Shown: positions 1 through 10,640, counted from the stretch's first letter. The stretch: 64,000 nt of DNA from Planomicrobium stackebrandtii (GCF_030814955.1 NZ_JAUSWB010000001.1:558001-622000), one strand, 5' to 3'. Program-made: numbers and translations. The notes: generated by a model from the letters alone, not told the origin.

Positions 1-311
1 TCACGTTCTTCCACAGGGAAAATCGTGTGTTCGCTGTTAACGTCCAAGTTTTCAGTAGTTTCGGTGATGTTTGAAAGTTTTTGTGTGTATTCAATCGGAA
101 ATTGACGCTCTTCCAGCATCCCTATCATGCGTTCGTTCTCGATTTGCTGATTGATTGCGTAACCCAATACTTTACCTTTACGGCTAACGACGAATGCGTT
201 GCATTCGATCACTTCGCTTAAAGTTTCAGCCATATCTTTAAAGTTTACTTTTTTTCCGCCTGCTGCTTCCAGCATAGAGTTAATTCGTCTTGTTTTTCCT
301 AATAAATTCAT
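1..311 (-). CDS. codY: CodY, global nutrient-responsive repressor (3' end outside window)
   Basis: The first ~103 residues of CodY are visible, starting [19 protein letters not shown] and reading into the GAF domain ([23 protein letters not shown]). In this family the GAF domain binds branched-chain amino acids and the C-terminal winged helix, which lies outside the window, binds DNA; a second ligand is GTP. CodY represses stationary-phase and nitrogen genes when nutrients are plentiful. The ATG at 309-311 has a strong AGGAGG 6-7 bases upstream. It follows hslU after an 86-base gap that holds a possible promoter of its own, as expected for the last gene of the xerC-hslVU-codY cluster. Identification is by direct similarity to B. 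subtilis CodY. Confidence 0.97.
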   Translation of the reverse strand, partial: MNLLGKTRRINSMLEAAGGKKVNFKDMAETLSEVIECNAFVVSRKGKVLGYAINQQIENERMIGMLEERQFPIEYTQKLSNITETTENLDVNSEHTIFPVEER

Positions 312-353
312 TTAAATGAACCTCCTACATAATTCGTTCCGTATTTATTCAAT

Positions 354-382
354 ATTCTAAAGGTTTTTACTCTTTATTGAAA
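354..382 (-). promoter_or_regulatory. Possible sigma-A promoter upstream of codY
   Basis: On the minus strand TTTCAA (377-382) is separated by 17 bases from TAGAAT (354-359), in the hslU-codY gap about 40 bases before the codY start. The -35 matches consensus at only three positions, so this is a weak assignment. If real it would let codY be transcribed apart from xerC-hslVU. Confidence 0.35.
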
Positions 383-397
383 CTAATTTGCCTTGTT

Positions 398-1795
398 TTA
401 CAGAATAAATTGTGACAAGTCTTTGTTTTTTGCCACATTCTCGAGTTTTTCGTTCACATATTGGGGGGTTATGTCAATTTGTGCCGGTGAAATCTCGGAA
501 GCTTCGAAAGACAAATCTTCCAACAAGCGCTCCAATATTGTGTGCAGCCTGCGCGCGCCGATGTTATCTGTGTCCTGATTTACTTCATATGCAATTTCTG
601 CAAGTCTGATTATTGAGGCATCATTGAAGTGTACCACAACTCCCTCGGTTTCGAGAAGGGCTTTATATTGATTTATCAAAGAATGTTTTGGTTCTGTTAG
701 AATTTTAACAAAATCCTCTACTTCCAGCTTCTGCAGTTCTACCCGAATCGGGAAGCGTCCCTGCAATTCCGGTATTAAATCGGATGGCTTGGACATATGA
801 AATGCGCCTGCAGCAACGAACAGCACATAATCCGTTTTGACTGCGCCGTATTTCGTAGAAACTGTGGAGCCTTCGACTATTGGCAAAATATCACGTTGAA
901 CGCCTTCCCGCGAAACATCCGCAGAAGAAGAATTGCCCTTGCTGGCTATTTTGTCCATTTCATCGATAAAAATAATGCCATGCTGTTCTGCACGCTCGAT
1001 CGCTTCCATTGCCACTTCTTCATCATCCACGAGTTTGGCCGCCTCTTCCGCTGTCAAAATGCGACGGGCTTCTTTTACCTGCAAACGCCGTTTTTTCTTT
1101 TTCTTTGGCATAAGCGACGAAAACGCATCCTGCATGTTTGCGCCCATCTGCTCCATACCCGAGCCCTGCAGCGCATCAAACATGGAAAGGGAATTTTCAA
1201 CCACTTCGACGGTTACCCATTCGTCTTCCAGTTTGCCGGCTTTCAAGTCAGCAGCAATTTCTCTTCTTTTGACACGCACTTCCACTTCCGCAGTAGGTTC
1301 TTCTTCTTCCTGCTCAAGTTTCTGGCCGAAAAGCATCTCCAGCGGGTTTTGGTTCGTTTGCTTTTTACGCATCGATGGAGCCAATAATTTTACGATTCGT
1401 TCATTGGCGGCTGACTCTGCCTGAAATTGGACCGCTTCGAACTTTTCTTCTTTAACAATCCTTACGGCTGCTTCAACCAGGTCGCGCACCATGGATTCAA
1501 CGTCGCGGCCGACATAGCCAACTTCAGTAAACTTGGTCGCTTCCACTTTGATGAAAGGAGCCCCGGTCAATTTGGCAATCCGGCGGGCGATTTCAGTTTT
1601 CCCGACACCTGTTGGCCCGATCATTAAAATGTTTTTTGGAATAACTTCACCGCGCATTTCTTCATCCAGCCGGCTTCTGCGGTAGCGGTTGCGCAAAGCG
1701 ATGGCAATCGACCGCTTCGCATCTTTTTGGCCGACGATATAGCGGTCCAGGTGGTCAGTAATTTGTCTTGGCGTTAAATCGGTTTGATTTTTCAT
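398..1795 (-). CDS. hslU: HslU (ClpY), ATPase subunit of the HslVU protease
   Basis: This is the AAA+ unfoldase that feeds substrates to the HslV peptidase in the cytoplasm. The 465-residue length is normal. Walker A GPTGVGKT is at residues 60-67, and Walker [11 protein letters not shown] follows the inserted I domain (roughly 110-245), which is rich in K/E. Sensor and arginine-finger region are in [12 protein letters not shown]. The C-terminal tail ends QFIL, the short hydrophobic tail that docks into HslV. The ATG overlaps the hslV stop by one base (TAATG), which implies translational coupling and equal production. The SD (GGAGGAA) lies inside hslV. Called codX/clpY in B. subtilis. Confidence 0.97.
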   Translation of the reverse strand: MKNQTDLTPRQITDHLDRYIVGQKDAKRSIAIALRNRYRRSRLDEEMRGEVIPKNILMIGPTGVGKTEIARRIAKLTGAPFIKVEATKFTEVGYVGRDVESMVRDLVEAAVRIVKEEKFEAVQFQAESAANERIVKLLAPSMRKKQTNQNPLEMLFGQKLEQEEEEPTAEVEVRVKRREIAADLKAGKLEDEWVTVEVVENSLSMFDALQGSGMEQMGANMQDAFSSLMPKKKKKRRLQVKEARRILTAEEAAKLVDDEEVAMEAIERAEQHGIIFIDEMDKIASKGNSSSADVSREGVQRDILPIVEGSTVSTKYGAVKTDYVLFVAAGAFHMSKPSDLIPELQGRFPIRVELQKLEVEDFVKILTEPKHSLINQYKALLETEGVVVHFNDASIIRLAEIAYEVNQDTDNIGARRLHTILERLLEDLSFEASEISPAQIDITPQYVNEKLENVAKNKDLSQFIL

Positions 1796-2340
1796 TAGGA
1801 CAATTCCTCCACTATGATTTGATGATTGGTGTAGACACAGATGTCTGCAGCTGTTTCAAGCGCAGATTGTGCAATTTGTGCGGCAGTCATATTGTCGCCG
1901 GCGTATTTTTTCAACGCACGCCCCGCAGCCAGTGCATAGTTTCCGCCTGAACCGATGGCTAAAATCCCATCGTCGGGTTCGATGACTTCTCCGGTGCCTG
2001 ACACCAGCAGCAATTCATCTTTGTTCATGATGATGAGCATGGCTTCCAGTTGGCGAAGCATTTTGTCGCCCCGCCATTGCTTGGCGAGTTCGACCGCTGC
2101 CCGTTGGAGGTTGCCGTTATACTCGGTCAGTTTGCCTTCAAACATTTCAAACAATGTAAAAGCATCTGCAACAGATCCTGCAAATCCAGTCAGAACCTGG
2201 CCATTGTATAATTTACGTACTTTTTTTGCTGTATGCTTCATGACTACGGCATTGCCAAATGTCACTTGGCCATCGCCAGACATGGCACATTCGCCGTTAT
2301 GTTGAACTGCGAATATCGTGGTAGCGTGAAATTGCTGCAT
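1795..2340 (-). CDS. hslV: HslV (ClpQ), peptidase subunit of HslVU
   Basis: This is the proteasome-beta-like peptidase that forms a dodecamer capped by HslU. At 181 residues it is full length and aligns throughout with B. subtilis ClpQ ([46 protein letters not shown]). The N-terminus reads [14 protein letters not shown]. subtilis ClpQ begins MSSFHATTIF and has been reported to use its N-terminal Ser as nucleophile; that Ser is Gln here, so the likely nucleophile is Thr7, the position matching Thr1 of E. coli HslV, after removal of a short propeptide. The ATG has an AAAGGGGAA SD. xerC ends 16 bases upstream and hslU overlaps downstream. Confidence 0.96.
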   Translation of the reverse strand: MQQFHATTIFAVQHNGECAMSGDGQVTFGNAVVMKHTAKKVRKLYNGQVLTGFAGSVADAFTLFEMFEGKLTEYNGNLQRAAVELAKQWRGDKMLRQLEAMLIIMNKDELLLVSGTGEVIEPDDGILAIGSGGNYALAAGRALKKYAGDNMTAAQIAQSALETAADICVYTNHQIIVEELS

Positions 2341-2356
2341 CGTAAAATTCCCCTTT

Positions 2357-3250
2357 CTAAGCTCTCGGGTGCGAATTTAAATACGTATTTCGTAAATGCT
2401 CTTTGGTGACATGCGTATACACTTGCGTAGAACTCAAATGGGAATGCCCCAGCAATTCCTGGACGGTCCGAATATCGGCTCCGTTGTTTATCAGATGAGT
2501 TGCGAACGTATGGCGAATCATATGCGGGTAAATAGAAGAGTTGACAGAGGCTTTTTTCATGCATTCGCTTAAAATGTGGCGAACGCCCCGGTCCGTTACC
2601 GTCTCTCCACGGCTATTTACAAACAAGTAATCGTGTTTTTGGTTCTTCATCAGTTTAGGACGCGCATCTTCCAAGTAATGTTCCAGTGCGTCCTGTGCAA
2701 ACTGGCCATAAGGAATGTAACGCTCTTTTCTGCCTTTTCCCATCACTTTCACAATCTGCATGGTCTGGTCTAAATCGCTTAAGCGAATAGAAACGCATTC
2801 GCTGACGCGCATCCCCGTCGCATACAGCAGTTCCAAAAGTGCTGTGTTGCGGATAGACAGCTTGTCTTCCCCCAGTACCGACTTAAAAAGCTGCGCCAGC
2901 TCTTCCTCATAGAAAAATTGCGGCAGCCGTTCTTCTTTTTTCGGATGGTACAGCGATCTGAATGCAGCTTCATCCAAACCAAACTCACGATTGCCGTAAC
3001 GGAAAAAAGAACGGATTGCAGAAATTTTTCTGGAAACGGTGGTTCGGGATAATTTGGCATCGTATAGTTTCGTAACATAGTTTCGTGCATGCATATATTC
3101 GACTTCTCTGATATCAGGCACGCCTTCCGCATTCAGAAACAGAAAAAAATCCGCCAAATCATGCGCATAATGGTGGACGGTGTGTTCAGAATAATTTTTC
3201 TCCAGTTGAATATAAGTCATAAAAGATTCAAGCATCTTCTCTTTCTCCAT
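2357..3250 (-). CDS. xerC: XerC (CodV), tyrosine recombinase for chromosome dimer resolution
   Basis: This is a site-specific recombinase that works with XerD at dif to resolve chromosome dimers. It has 297 residues: an N-terminal SAM-like core-binding domain (about 5-90) and a catalytic domain (about 110-290). The catalytic set is complete: Arg148 (TGMRVSE), Lys172 (GKGRKER), His243 and Arg246 (HMIRH), His269 (LGHSH) and Tyr278 (VYTHV). An AAAGGTGG SD precedes the ATG. It opens the xerC-hslV-hslU-codY group, and a promoter overlapping the trmFO terminator lies just upstream. The neighbourhood (trmFO upstream, hslV downstream) separates it from other tyrosine recombinases. Confidence 0.96.
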   Translation of the reverse strand: MEKEKMLESFMTYIQLEKNYSEHTVHHYAHDLADFFLFLNAEGVPDIREVEYMHARNYVTKLYDAKLSRTTVSRKISAIRSFFRYGNREFGLDEAAFRSLYHPKKEERLPQFFYEEELAQLFKSVLGEDKLSIRNTALLELLYATGMRVSECVSIRLSDLDQTMQIVKVMGKGRKERYIPYGQFAQDALEHYLEDARPKLMKNQKHDYLFVNSRGETVTDRGVRHILSECMKKASVNSSIYPHMIRHTFATHLINNGADIRTVQELLGHSHLSSTQVYTHVTKEHLRNTYLNSHPRA

Positions 3251-3275
3251 CTATGCTCCACCTTTCACCAAATAC

Positions 3276-3312
3276 AAAAGCCTCTAAATTATAACAACAT
3301 TTAGAGGCTTTT
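3276..3312 (-). terminator. Rho-independent terminator after trmFO
   Basis: This is a perfect 14-bp inverted repeat (3276-3289 with 3299-3312, arm AAAAGCCTCTAAAT) with a 9-base loop, followed on the minus strand by TTTTGTATTT. It begins six bases after the trmFO stop and could work in both directions. The loop contains the TATAAT of the next promoter. Confidence 0.8.
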
Positions 3313-3317
3313 ATCAA
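3288..3317 (-). promoter_or_regulatory. Sigma-A promoter for xerC-hslVU-codY inside the trmFO terminator
   Basis: TTGATA (3312-3317) directly follows the trmFO stop codon. After 18 bases comes a perfect TATAAT (3288-3293). Transcription would begin near 3281, after most of the hairpin, giving a leader of about 30 bases with the xerC SD. The -10 lies at the edge of the terminator loop. Confidence 0.65.
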
Positions 3318-4628
3318 TTAAACAGTCACTGTATTCATATAATTTTGAATTGAAGCCAATGCCCGGTTTGCGTGTTTTTCTGCACGCTCCTGTTTTGAAC
3401 GGATCCGTTCGCCCAGATCCGGGAACAACCCAAAGTTAACATTCATCGGCTGGAAGTTTTTGCTGTCCGCCTCCGTGATGTAACGGGCCATGCTGCCTAA
3501 AGCCGTTTCAGCAGGGAATACCAGCAACTCTTCACCCAATGCTAGTTTTGCCGCATTGATCCCTGCCAGCAAACCACTGCCTGCTGATTCAACATACCCT
3601 TCTACACCAGTCATTTGACCGGCAAAGAAGATGTTCTCGTCAGCTTTTAACTGGTAAGTCGGCTTTAAGACGCGTGGGGAATTGATAAACGTATTGCGGT
3701 GCATGACACCATAACGCACAATTTCCACGTTTTCTAATCCCGGAATCAATTTGAGCACTTCTTTTTGAGGTCCCCATTTCAGATGCGTCTGGAACCCAAC
3801 GATATTGTAAAGCGTTCCCGCTGCATCATCCTGGCGAAGCTGAACGACCGCGTAAGGAATTTTACCTGTTTTCGGATCTTCCAGCCCTACCGGCTTCATC
3901 GGTCCGAAAGTCAGGGTTTTCTCACCTCGTGAGGCCATGACTTCTACCGGCATGCAGCCTTCAAAATAAATCTCTTTTTCAAATTCTTTCAACGGTACCA
4001 CTTCCGCTTCGACAAGCGCTGTATGGAAACGTTTGAACTCTTCTTCAGTCATTGGACAGTTCAAATAAGCTGCTTCCCCTTTGTCGTAGCGGGATTTCAA
4101 ATAGACTTTATCCATATCGATGCTGTCTTTTTCAACAATCGGTGCTGCCGCATCGTAAAAGTACAAGTAATCTTCGCCTGTCAATTTACGAATCTTTTCG
4201 GCCAGCGCTGGAGAGGTAAGGGGACCAGTGGCAATAATTGTGATGCCTTCTGGAATTTCAGTCACTTCTTCATTGATCACTTCGACAAGCGGGTGGTTTC
4301 TGACTTTGTCAGTTACTGCACCTGCGAACTCGTGGCGATCTACCGCAAGCGCTCCACCGGCGGGAACAGATGCCCGGTCAGCCGACTCGATAATTACCGA
4401 GTCCAGTTTGCGCATTTCCTCTTTGATGACACCGACTGCATTGGTCAAGGAATTGGCGCGCAGCGAGTTGCTGCAAACCAGCTCTGCAAATTTGTCGGTG
4501 TGATGGGCTGGGGTCTGTTTTACTGGGCGCATTTCATATAAACGGACATTGACTCCCCGTTTGGCGATTTGCCAGGCTGCTTCACTGCCAGCCAGTCCTG
4601 CTCCAATTACGTTTACAAATTTCGTCAT
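3318..4628 (-). CDS. trmFO: TrmFO, folate/FAD-dependent tRNA m5U54 methyltransferase
   Basis: TrmFO methylates U54 of the T-loop in tRNA using methylene-tetrahydrofolate and FAD. The 436-residue protein has the N-terminal dinucleotide-binding motif [12 protein letters not shown] (9-20), the conserved Cys52 in [11 protein letters not shown], and a second conserved Cys in [12 protein letters not shown], matching the two cysteines of the B. subtilis enzyme. The C-terminal [16 protein letters not shown] motif is the second FAD-binding site. Formerly called gid. It lies 19 bases downstream of topA and ends at a strong terminator, so it closes the dprA-topA-trmFO unit. Confidence 0.97.
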   Translation of the reverse strand: MTKFVNVIGAGLAGSEAAWQIAKRGVNVRLYEMRPVKQTPAHHTDKFAELVCSNSLRANSLTNAVGVIKEEMRKLDSVIIESADRASVPAGGALAVDRHEFAGAVTDKVRNHPLVEVINEEVTEIPEGITIIATGPLTSPALAEKIRKLTGEDYLYFYDAAAPIVEKDSIDMDKVYLKSRYDKGEAAYLNCPMTEEEFKRFHTALVEAEVVPLKEFEKEIYFEGCMPVEVMASRGEKTLTFGPMKPVGLEDPKTGKIPYAVVQLRQDDAAGTLYNIVGFQTHLKWGPQKEVLKLIPGLENVEIVRYGVMHRNTFINSPRVLKPTYQLKADENIFFAGQMTGVEGYVESAGSGLLAGINAAKLALGEELLVFPAETALGSMARYITEADSKNFQPMNVNFGLFPDLGERIRSKQERAEKHANRALASIQNYMNTVTV

Positions 4629-4647
4629 TTAAAACACCTCTATATGA

Positions 4648-6717
4648 TTATTGAACTTCTTCTTTATAATCGCAGCTTGTGCAATTGATTTGAACGCCTT
4701 TTTTCACTTTTTTCTCTACCAGCAGTTCGCTGCATTTCGGACATGGCCGTTCGATCGGTTTGTCCCACGATACAAACTCACATTCCGGATAGCGTTCACA
4801 GCCGTAGAAAATACGGCGTTTTTTGCTTTTTCTTTCAACAATCTCGCCTTCTTTGCATGTCGGGCATTTAACGCCAATATGCTTGACGATGGCTTTTGTA
4901 TTGCGGCATTCCGGAAAATTGCTGCAGGCCATGAATTTACCGTATCGCCCAAGCTTGTAGACCAGCGGCGAACCGCATAATTCACAATCTTCGCCTACCG
5001 GCTCATCTTTGATCTGTACTTTTTCCATTTCTTCTTCTGCCACTTCAACATTTTTCTCAAACTCCAGATAAAATGCGTTGATGATCGAACGCCACTCGAT
5101 TTCACCTTCTTCAACGGTATCCAGATCGTGCTCCATTTTAGCGGTGAATTCGATATTCAGAATATCAGGGAAAAATTCGAGTACCAACTGATGGACGATT
5201 TCGCCTAATTCGGTCGGAATGAATCGTTTAGCATCCAGCGTCACGTATCCGCGCTTTTGGATGGTATCCAGTGTTGGTGCATAGGTTGACGGACGTCCTA
5301 TTCCAAGTTCTTCGAGTGTCCGTACCAAACGGGCCTCTGTAAAACGTGGAGGCGGCTGCGTAAAATGCTGATTGGGCGTAACTTCAACCGCTTTCACGAT
5401 GTCGCCTTCAGCCATTTCCGGCAAAATATTATCTTTTTCTTCTTTTTGATCGTCTGTACCTTCAATGTAAAGTTTCATGAAACCAGGAAATTTAACTTGT
5501 GAACCGTTTGCACGGAATACCGCTTCACCATTCTGCAGTTCCGCCATAACGGTATCCAAAACTGCTGGCGCCATTTGGCTGGCAACAAAACGATCCCAAA
5601 TCAGTTTATACAAACGGTGGAGATCCCGGGACAGGATGCTTTTCATCGATTCCGGAGTCCGCATTACACTCGTCGGACGCACCGCTTCGTGGGCATCCTG
5701 TGATTTTGCTGACTGCTTGGCAGCCGCTTTTTGCGTAACGTATTGCTCACCGTAGTTTTCAACGATAAAATCAATCGTATCTTTTTTCGCCGTATCCGAG
5801 ATACGTGTAGAATCCGTTCGCATGTAAGTAATCAAACCGGTAATGCCTTCTTTTCCGACTGCAATACCTTCATACAATTGCTGTGCAAGCATCATTGTTT
5901 TTTTGGCTCGGAAGTTTAATTTGCGGGCTGCTTCCTGCTGGAGTGAAGAGGTTGTAAAAGAAGGGGATGGATTTCTTTTTCTCTCTTTTTTCACCACGCG
6001 GTTTACTGTAAAGTCTTTGCCTTTCATGGAAGCCATGACAGCTTTGACATCTGCTTCGTTGTTCAGTTTCATTTTTTCTTTTGTATTGCCGTAGAATTGT
6101 GCTTCGAATTGCTTCTTGGCTTTTTCAAACTCTCCCGTAATGGACCAGTATTCTTCCGGTTCAAAGCTTTTAATTTCATTTTCCCGATCAATGACCAGCC
6201 GAAGAGCTACAGATTGTACGCGCCCAGCAGATAATCCTTTTTTAACCTTTTTCCAAAGCAGTGGGCTGATGCTGTAGCCAACAAGACGATCCAAAATTCG
6301 GCGTGCCTGTTGCGCATCGACCAGATCCATATCAATTTTGCGCGGGTGTTTGAACGATTCCTTAATGGCATCTTTAGTGATTTCATTAAAGACCACACGG
6401 CAATCCGAAGTTTGGTCAATTCCGAGTGCAGTGGCCAAATGCCATGCAATCGCTTCCCCTTCTCTGTCGGGGTCAGCTGCGAGAAAGACTTTCTTCGCTT
6501 TTTTCGCTTCTTTTTTAAGATCCTGTAATATCGGGCCTTTGCCTCTTATCGTAATATAACGAGGTTCATAATTGTTTTCCACGTCCACACCCATTTGACT
6601 CCGGGGCAAATCGCGTAAATGTCCAAGTGAAGCACGGACTTTATATTTCTTGCCCAAATACCGTTCGATTGTCTTAGCCTTTGCAGGCGACTCAACAATC
6701 ACTAAAAAATCCGCCAT
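4648..6717 (-). CDS. topA: DNA topoisomerase I
   Basis: This type IA topoisomerase relaxes negative supercoils. The Toprim domain is at the N-terminus ([17 protein letters not shown], then [12 protein letters not shown]), the catalytic Tyr is in [12 protein letters not shown], and three C-terminal zinc-ribbon repeats carry Cys4 sets (CELC...CSNFPEC, CPTC...CERYPEC, CPKC...CTSC). An in-frame ATG exists 10 codons upstream (6747), but MADFLVIVE at 6717 has the SD GAGGAGGAAATAG and matches the B. subtilis start, giving 689 residues. dprA lies about 100 bases upstream and trmFO 19 bases downstream. Confidence 0.97.
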   Translation of the reverse strand: MADFLVIVESPAKAKTIERYLGKKYKVRASLGHLRDLPRSQMGVDVENNYEPRYITIRGKGPILQDLKKEAKKAKKVFLAADPDREGEAIAWHLATALGIDQTSDCRVVFNEITKDAIKESFKHPRKIDMDLVDAQQARRILDRLVGYSISPLLWKKVKKGLSAGRVQSVALRLVIDRENEIKSFEPEEYWSITGEFEKAKKQFEAQFYGNTKEKMKLNNEADVKAVMASMKGKDFTVNRVVKKERKRNPSPSFTTSSLQQEAARKLNFRAKKTMMLAQQLYEGIAVGKEGITGLITYMRTDSTRISDTAKKDTIDFIVENYGEQYVTQKAAAKQSAKSQDAHEAVRPTSVMRTPESMKSILSRDLHRLYKLIWDRFVASQMAPAVLDTVMAELQNGEAVFRANGSQVKFPGFMKLYIEGTDDQKEEKDNILPEMAEGDIVKAVEVTPNQHFTQPPPRFTEARLVRTLEELGIGRPSTYAPTLDTIQKRGYVTLDAKRFIPTELGEIVHQLVLEFFPDILNIEFTAKMEHDLDTVEEGEIEWRSIINAFYLEFEKNVEVAEEEMEKVQIKDEPVGEDCELCGSPLVYKLGRYGKFMACSNFPECRNTKAIVKHIGVKCPTCKEGEIVERKSKKRRIFYGCERYPECEFVSWDKPIERPCPKCSELLVEKKVKKGVQINCTSCDYKEEVQ

Positions 6718-6819
6718 AACTATTTCCTCCTCATAGAGGTTTCTCAAAACTGCTTAAAAGAATTACCTGTTGCAAAATGTATAACAGATTTTGGCTTAAT
6801 GCAAGGCTTTTCATTTTTT

Positions 6820-7716
6820 TCATCTTTTTTCAGCTGTCATTTGCTGGTATTCTTCTAGCACTTGCCAGCCATTCCATACCGGTTTTGCCCCTTCTAAAAT
6901 TAATTTATGGGGTCCTTCGGATAAGGGAGAACCGATATCGCCGGGAACCGCAAAAATATCCTTTCCATGGTCTAATGCATGCTCGATCGTACTTAAGGTT
7001 CCGCTTTTTACAAGAGCTTCTGTCACAATGATGCCTCTGGACAAACCACTGATAATGCGGTTTCTCATCGGAAAGTTCCATTTGCGCGGCTCCATATATG
7101 GCGGATATTCCGTCAAAACCAAATGTTTTTCTTCTATTATATGGTTTAAGGCTGCATTTTCTTTCGGGTATGGATGCAGAAAGCCGCTGCCGGTAACAGC
7201 GATTGTCCGGCCGCCCAAATCAATCGCTTTTTGATGAGCCATGGCATCCGCTCCTCTTGCCAACCCGCTGACAATGACAAACCCGTGTTCAACCAGCGGC
7301 GGAACAATCTTTTGCAAAGCTTTTTGGCTATAGGAAGAGGCTTTGCGCGAGCCGATAATGGCTACTTTTTTTGGTTCTTCAAGCAGAGCAGCTTCGCCTT
7401 TGGCGTAAAGAATTGCGGGTGGATCAAACAGTTCCAGCAGGCTTCCAGGATATAGAGGATGTTGATAAGATATGGGGAGTATCTTATGCTTTCTGTAGGT
7501 TTCACTTAAGGGGAACGTCAGGGATTGTTGATAAGAGGCTTTCAGTTTGGCTGCTTGATCCATTTGGATATTCAACAGCATCATTAATTCATAAGGGGTT
7601 TTCCGTTCAAGCTTTGACAGATCGGGATCCTCAGCTAGCAGAGGCAGCAATTTTTGCAAACTTTTTGGATAGACGTAATGCAGCGCCAACAAGCGCTCCG
7701 TAAATTCTTTGTTCAT
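6820..7716 (-). CDS. dprA: DprA (Smf), RecA loader on transforming DNA
   Basis: DprA binds incoming single-stranded DNA during natural transformation and loads RecA. The 298-residue protein has a helical N-terminal region (about 1-90) and an extended Rossmann fold (about 105-290). Motifs are AIIGSRKASSYS, VSGLARGADAMAHQ, AVTGSGFLHPYP and the strongly conserved FPMRNRIISGLSRG followed by SGTLSTIEHALD. It has no C-terminal winged-helix extension, like B. subtilis DprA. A strong AGGAGGAACAAA precedes the ATG. Position between sucCD and topA is the usual one in Bacillales, although here a 400-base gap and a plus-strand gene intervene. Confidence 0.95.
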   Translation of the reverse strand: MNKEFTERLLALHYVYPKSLQKLLPLLAEDPDLSKLERKTPYELMMLLNIQMDQAAKLKASYQQSLTFPLSETYRKHKILPISYQHPLYPGSLLELFDPPAILYAKGEAALLEEPKKVAIIGSRKASSYSQKALQKIVPPLVEHGFVIVSGLARGADAMAHQKAIDLGGRTIAVTGSGFLHPYPKENAALNHIIEEKHLVLTEYPPYMEPRKWNFPMRNRIISGLSRGIIVTEALVKSGTLSTIEHALDHGKDIFAVPGDIGSPLSEGPHKLILEGAKPVWNGWQVLEEYQQMTAEKR

Positions 7717-8115
7717 TTTGTTCCTCCTGTTCTATTTTAAAATACAAAAAGCTCCATCAGCTAAGACGCAGCTCTTCTTTATAGTAAGGGGTTTTGCTCT
7801 TGGCGTAAACCCGGAATAGTTTGACATGCTCCGTAATATTTTCTACACAAAAAAAATTACTTTCGCAATACTTTGCAATAACGGGCCAAACTTACTTTAC
7901 GGTTTCAGTGTTGGAACTTATTTAAACCCTTACATTTCTCAGCATCAATTCACTTAGTACAATGCTAAACTAAATAGGAAGGTCCTCTACTAATGCTGGG
8001 CCAAATGACGATATCAAAATTATTTTCTATAGGCTCATCCAAACATTGTATTTAGCTGCCATTAACTCAGCTACTACCTTACATTTCTGACTCTCTCTGA
8101 AAGGTGACGTGAAAA
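7717..8115. other. Intergenic region between dprA and the 8116 gene
   Basis: About 400 AT-rich bases without a supportable gene. On the minus strand near 7745-7785 an imperfect AAGAGCT/AGCTTTT pair could fold, but it needs a G-U pair and a long loop. A TTGACA near 7818 on the plus strand has only a poor -10 (TACACA). Nothing else is convincing. Confidence 0.4.
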
Positions 8116-8379
8116 ATGAAAGCTCTACAGAAAATACGCCTTGTCGCAACCATACTTTGGTTCACTTCAGCCGCTTATTTTGTTTATAAATATTCTTTGC
8201 ATGCCGGTTACTGGGAACACCCGCTATACATAACGCTATTTTTATACCTCGTAATTTTACTTAGCAAAAAGGGCTTTAACAAATTAAATGTTTTCATCTT
8301 CTTGTTCTATATAGCATTTGGCATGTGGTTTGCTATGGATCTGTTTTTAATCTTAACTGAAGGATTTTCTGTAGATTAA
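8116..8379 (+). CDS. Small predicted membrane protein, unknown function
   Basis: I do not recognise this 87-residue protein. It has a basic start (MKALQKIR) and three likely membrane segments: about 9-25 (LVATILWFTSAAYFVY), about 38-51 (LYITLFLYLVILL) and about 58-80 (VFIFLFYIAFGMWFAMDLFLIL). An AAGGTGA 10 bases before the ATG supports translation. It stands alone on the plus strand between the convergent sucD and the divergent dprA and ends at a shared bidirectional terminator. No homologue or function is claimed. It may be a lineage-specific gene, and the isolated position gives no clue to its role. Confidence 0.6.
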   Translation: MKALQKIRLVATILWFTSAAYFVYKYSLHAGYWEHPLYITLFLYLVILLSKKGFNKLNVFIFLFYIAFGMWFAMDLFLILTEGFSVD

Positions 8380-8463
8380 TTCGCTAATACTTATAAAATT
8401 TCAAACAACCAATTTAAAACCAAATTTCAATCTTTGTACGAGTGAATTAATAATAATAAAAAG

Positions 8464-8505
8464 AAAAGGCTCAAAACGCTGTGTTACCAACGTTTTGAGC
8501 CTTTT
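8464..8505. terminator. Bidirectional terminator between the 8116 gene and sucD
   Basis: A 15-bp perfect inverted repeat (8464-8478, AAAAGGCTCAAAACG, with 8491-8505) with a 12-base loop. The minus-strand side is followed by TTTTCTTTTTATTATT, so it terminates sucCD; on the plus strand it would end the small membrane protein gene. Confidence 0.85.
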
Positions 8506-8509
8506 AGTA

Positions 8510-9412
8510 TTAATGGGTTTTACACTTGTCGTATAACCCTTTTTCTCTGATCACTTTGATCAAAGTTTCTCCGATAACTGATGGAGTGTCTGCAACTTCG
8601 ATGCCCGCTTCGTTCATTGCTTTGATTTTATCAGCAGCTGTTCCTTTTCCTCCAGAAATGATCGCACCGGCATGGCCCATACGTTTTCCTTCAGGTGCAG
8701 TTTGTCCACCGATAAATCCTACTACAGGTTTAGTCATGTTGGCTTTAACCCACTCAGCAGCTTCTTCTTCAGCTGTTCCGCCGATTTCACCGATCATAAC
8801 GACTGCGTAAGTATCTTCATCTTCGTTGAATTCCTTCAATACGTCGATAAAGTTCGTGCCGTTTACTGGGTCTCCGCCGATGCCGACAGCTGTCGACTGG
8901 CCAATTCCCTCTTCAGACAACTGGTGAGTTGCTTCATACGTCAATGTACCAGAACGTGAAACAACGCCTACGTGTCCTTTTTTATGAATGTATCCAGGCA
9001 TGATGCCGATTTTACATTCATCCGGAGTGATTACGCCCGGGCAGTTTGGTCCAACAAGACGTGTTTTCTTGCCTTCCATGTAACGCTTCACTTTGACCAT
9101 ATCCAATACAGGAATGTGCTCAGTGATGCAGATTGCCATGTCAAGCTCAGCTTCAACAGCTTCAAGAATTGCGTCAGCTGCGAAAGGTGCCGGTACGTAA
9201 ATTACAGATACGTTTGCTCCTGTAGCTTTTACTGCATCTTCCACAGTATTGAAGACAGGTACGCCTTCAGCTTCAGTTCCGCCTTTACCTGGTGTTACAC
9301 CCGCAACGATTTTCGTTCCGTATTCAAGCATTTGCTTTGTATGGAAAAGGGCAGTTGACCCTGTAATTCCCTGTACAAGCACTTTTGTGTCTTTGTTAAT
9401 GTATACACTCAT
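8510..9412 (-). CDS. sucD: Succinyl-CoA synthetase, alpha subunit
   Basis: This enzyme of the TCA cycle interconverts succinyl-CoA and succinate with substrate-level phosphorylation. The 300-residue alpha subunit has a CoA-binding Rossmann domain ([15 protein letters not shown], about 11-25) and the phosphorylated His247 in [10 protein letters not shown], equivalent to His246 of E. coli Suc[11 protein letters not shown] and SRSGTLTYE are also family motifs. It is 18 bases downstream of sucC, forming the usual two-gene operon, and ends at a strong terminator five bases after the stop. Confidence 0.97.
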   Translation of the reverse strand: MSVYINKDTKVLVQGITGSTALFHTKQMLEYGTKIVAGVTPGKGGTEAEGVPVFNTVEDAVKATGANVSVIYVPAPFAADAILEAVEAELDMAICITEHIPVLDMVKVKRYMEGKKTRLVGPNCPGVITPDECKIGIMPGYIHKKGHVGVVSRSGTLTYEATHQLSEEGIGQSTAVGIGGDPVNGTNFIDVLKEFNEDEDTYAVVMIGEIGGTAEEEAAEWVKANMTKPVVGFIGGQTAPEGKRMGHAGAIISGGKGTAADKIKAMNEAGIEVADTPSVIGETLIKVIREKGLYDKCKTH

Positions 9413-9430
9413 TTTTGTCCCTGCCCTTCT

Positions 9431-10591
9431 TTAGCCTACAAGTTCTACGATCTGTTTAGCGCCGTCTGCCATTGTACCGGCAGCCACAATATTAAGACCT
9501 GATTCATTAAGCAGTTTTTTACCGATTTCTACATTGGTTCCTTCAAGACGGACTACAAGAGGTACATCGAGGCTTACTTCTTTTGCTGCCTGGATTACGC
9601 CTTCCGCAATGATGTCACACTTCATGATACCGCCGAAAATGTTAACGAAGATTCCTTTTACATTCTTATCAGAAAGAATGATCTTGAAAGCTTCCGTTAC
9701 TTTCTCAGCGGTAGCACCGCCCCCAACGTCAAGGAAGTTAGCGGGTGTTCCGCCGTAGTAGTTGATCGTATCCATCGTTGCCATAGCAAGTCCGGCGCCG
9801 TTAACCATACAGCCGATGTTCCCATCCAAAGAAATATAGCTCAAGTCATACTTGGAAGCTTCAATTTCTTTTGAATCCTCTTCGTCGAAATCACGAAGTT
9901 CCACAATGTCTTTGTGGCGGTAAAGAGCGTTTTCATCGAAATCGAATTTTGCATCAAGCGCCAGAATATTGCCGTCGCCAGTTTCTACCAACGGATTGAT
10001 TTCGACGATTGAAGCGTCTTTTTCGATAAATACAGTGTAAAGGCCAAGCATGAATTTCGCTGCTTTGTTTACAAGCTTAGGCGGAATGTTCATGTTGAAA
10101 GCCATGCGGCGTGCCTGGAAACCAGTCAAACCGATCACTGGGTCGATAACTTCTTTGAAGATTTTTTCAGGAGTGTTCTCAGAAACTTCCTCGATATCAA
10201 CTCCGCCTTCTTCAGAACCCATAAGAGTGACGCGTGAAGTTTGGCGGTCAAGCACCAATCCGACATAATATTCCTTCTTGATGTCAGATCCTTCTTCGAT
10301 CAACAGGCGTTTGATTTCTTTGCCTTCTGGACCTGTCTGGTGAGTCACAAGAACTTTACCTAAAAGTTCCTTCGCGTATGTACGGACTTCATCCAGGTTT
10401 TTAGCGATTTTAACACCGCCGGCTTTGCCTCGTCCACCTGCGTGGATTTGTGCTTTTACCACGACAATATCCGTACTCAGTTCTTTAGCTGCCTTTACTG
10501 CTTCTTCCGGAGAAAAAGCAACAGTGCCGTAAGAAACTGCTACGCCGTATTGTCTGAGGAGTTCTTTTCCTTGATATTCATGGATATTCAT
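9431..10591 (-). CDS. sucC: Succinyl-CoA synthetase, beta subunit
   Basis: The beta subunit carries the ATP-grasp nucleotide-binding domain ([17 protein letters not shown] at the start, then [18 protein letters not shown]) and the C-terminal ligase domain ([31 protein letters not shown]). Length is 386 residues, typical. The N-terminal and GRGKAGGV motifs match the ADP-forming family. An SD (TTGGAGGATGA) precedes the ATG. It is the first gene of the sucCD operon, with a good sigma-A promoter about 43 bases upstream. rnhB, upstream in the same direction, is separated by 112 bases. Confidence 0.97.
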   Translation of the reverse strand: MNIHEYQGKELLRQYGVAVSYGTVAFSPEEAVKAAKELSTDIVVVKAQIHAGGRGKAGGVKIAKNLDEVRTYAKELLGKVLVTHQTGPEGKEIKRLLIEEGSDIKKEYYVGLVLDRQTSRVTLMGSEEGGVDIEEVSENTPEKIFKEVIDPVIGLTGFQARRMAFNMNIPPKLVNKAAKFMLGLYTVFIEKDASIVEINPLVETGDGNILALDAKFDFDENALYRHKDIVELRDFDEEDSKEIEASKYDLSYISLDGNIGCMVNGAGLAMATMDTINYYGGTPANFLDVGGGATAEKVTEAFKIILSDKNVKGIFVNIFGGIMKCDIIAEGVIQAAKEVSLDVPLVVRLEGTNVEIGKKLLNESGLNIVAAGTMADGAKQIVELVG

Positions 10592-10640
10592 CTGTCATCC
10601 TCCAATCAAACATCTCTATCGTAATTTTATTGCCTCTACC

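Noticed and set aside
7745..7785. Possible hairpin upstream of dprA
   Set aside because: Needs a G-U pair and a 16-base loop; no supporting T run in a useful place.
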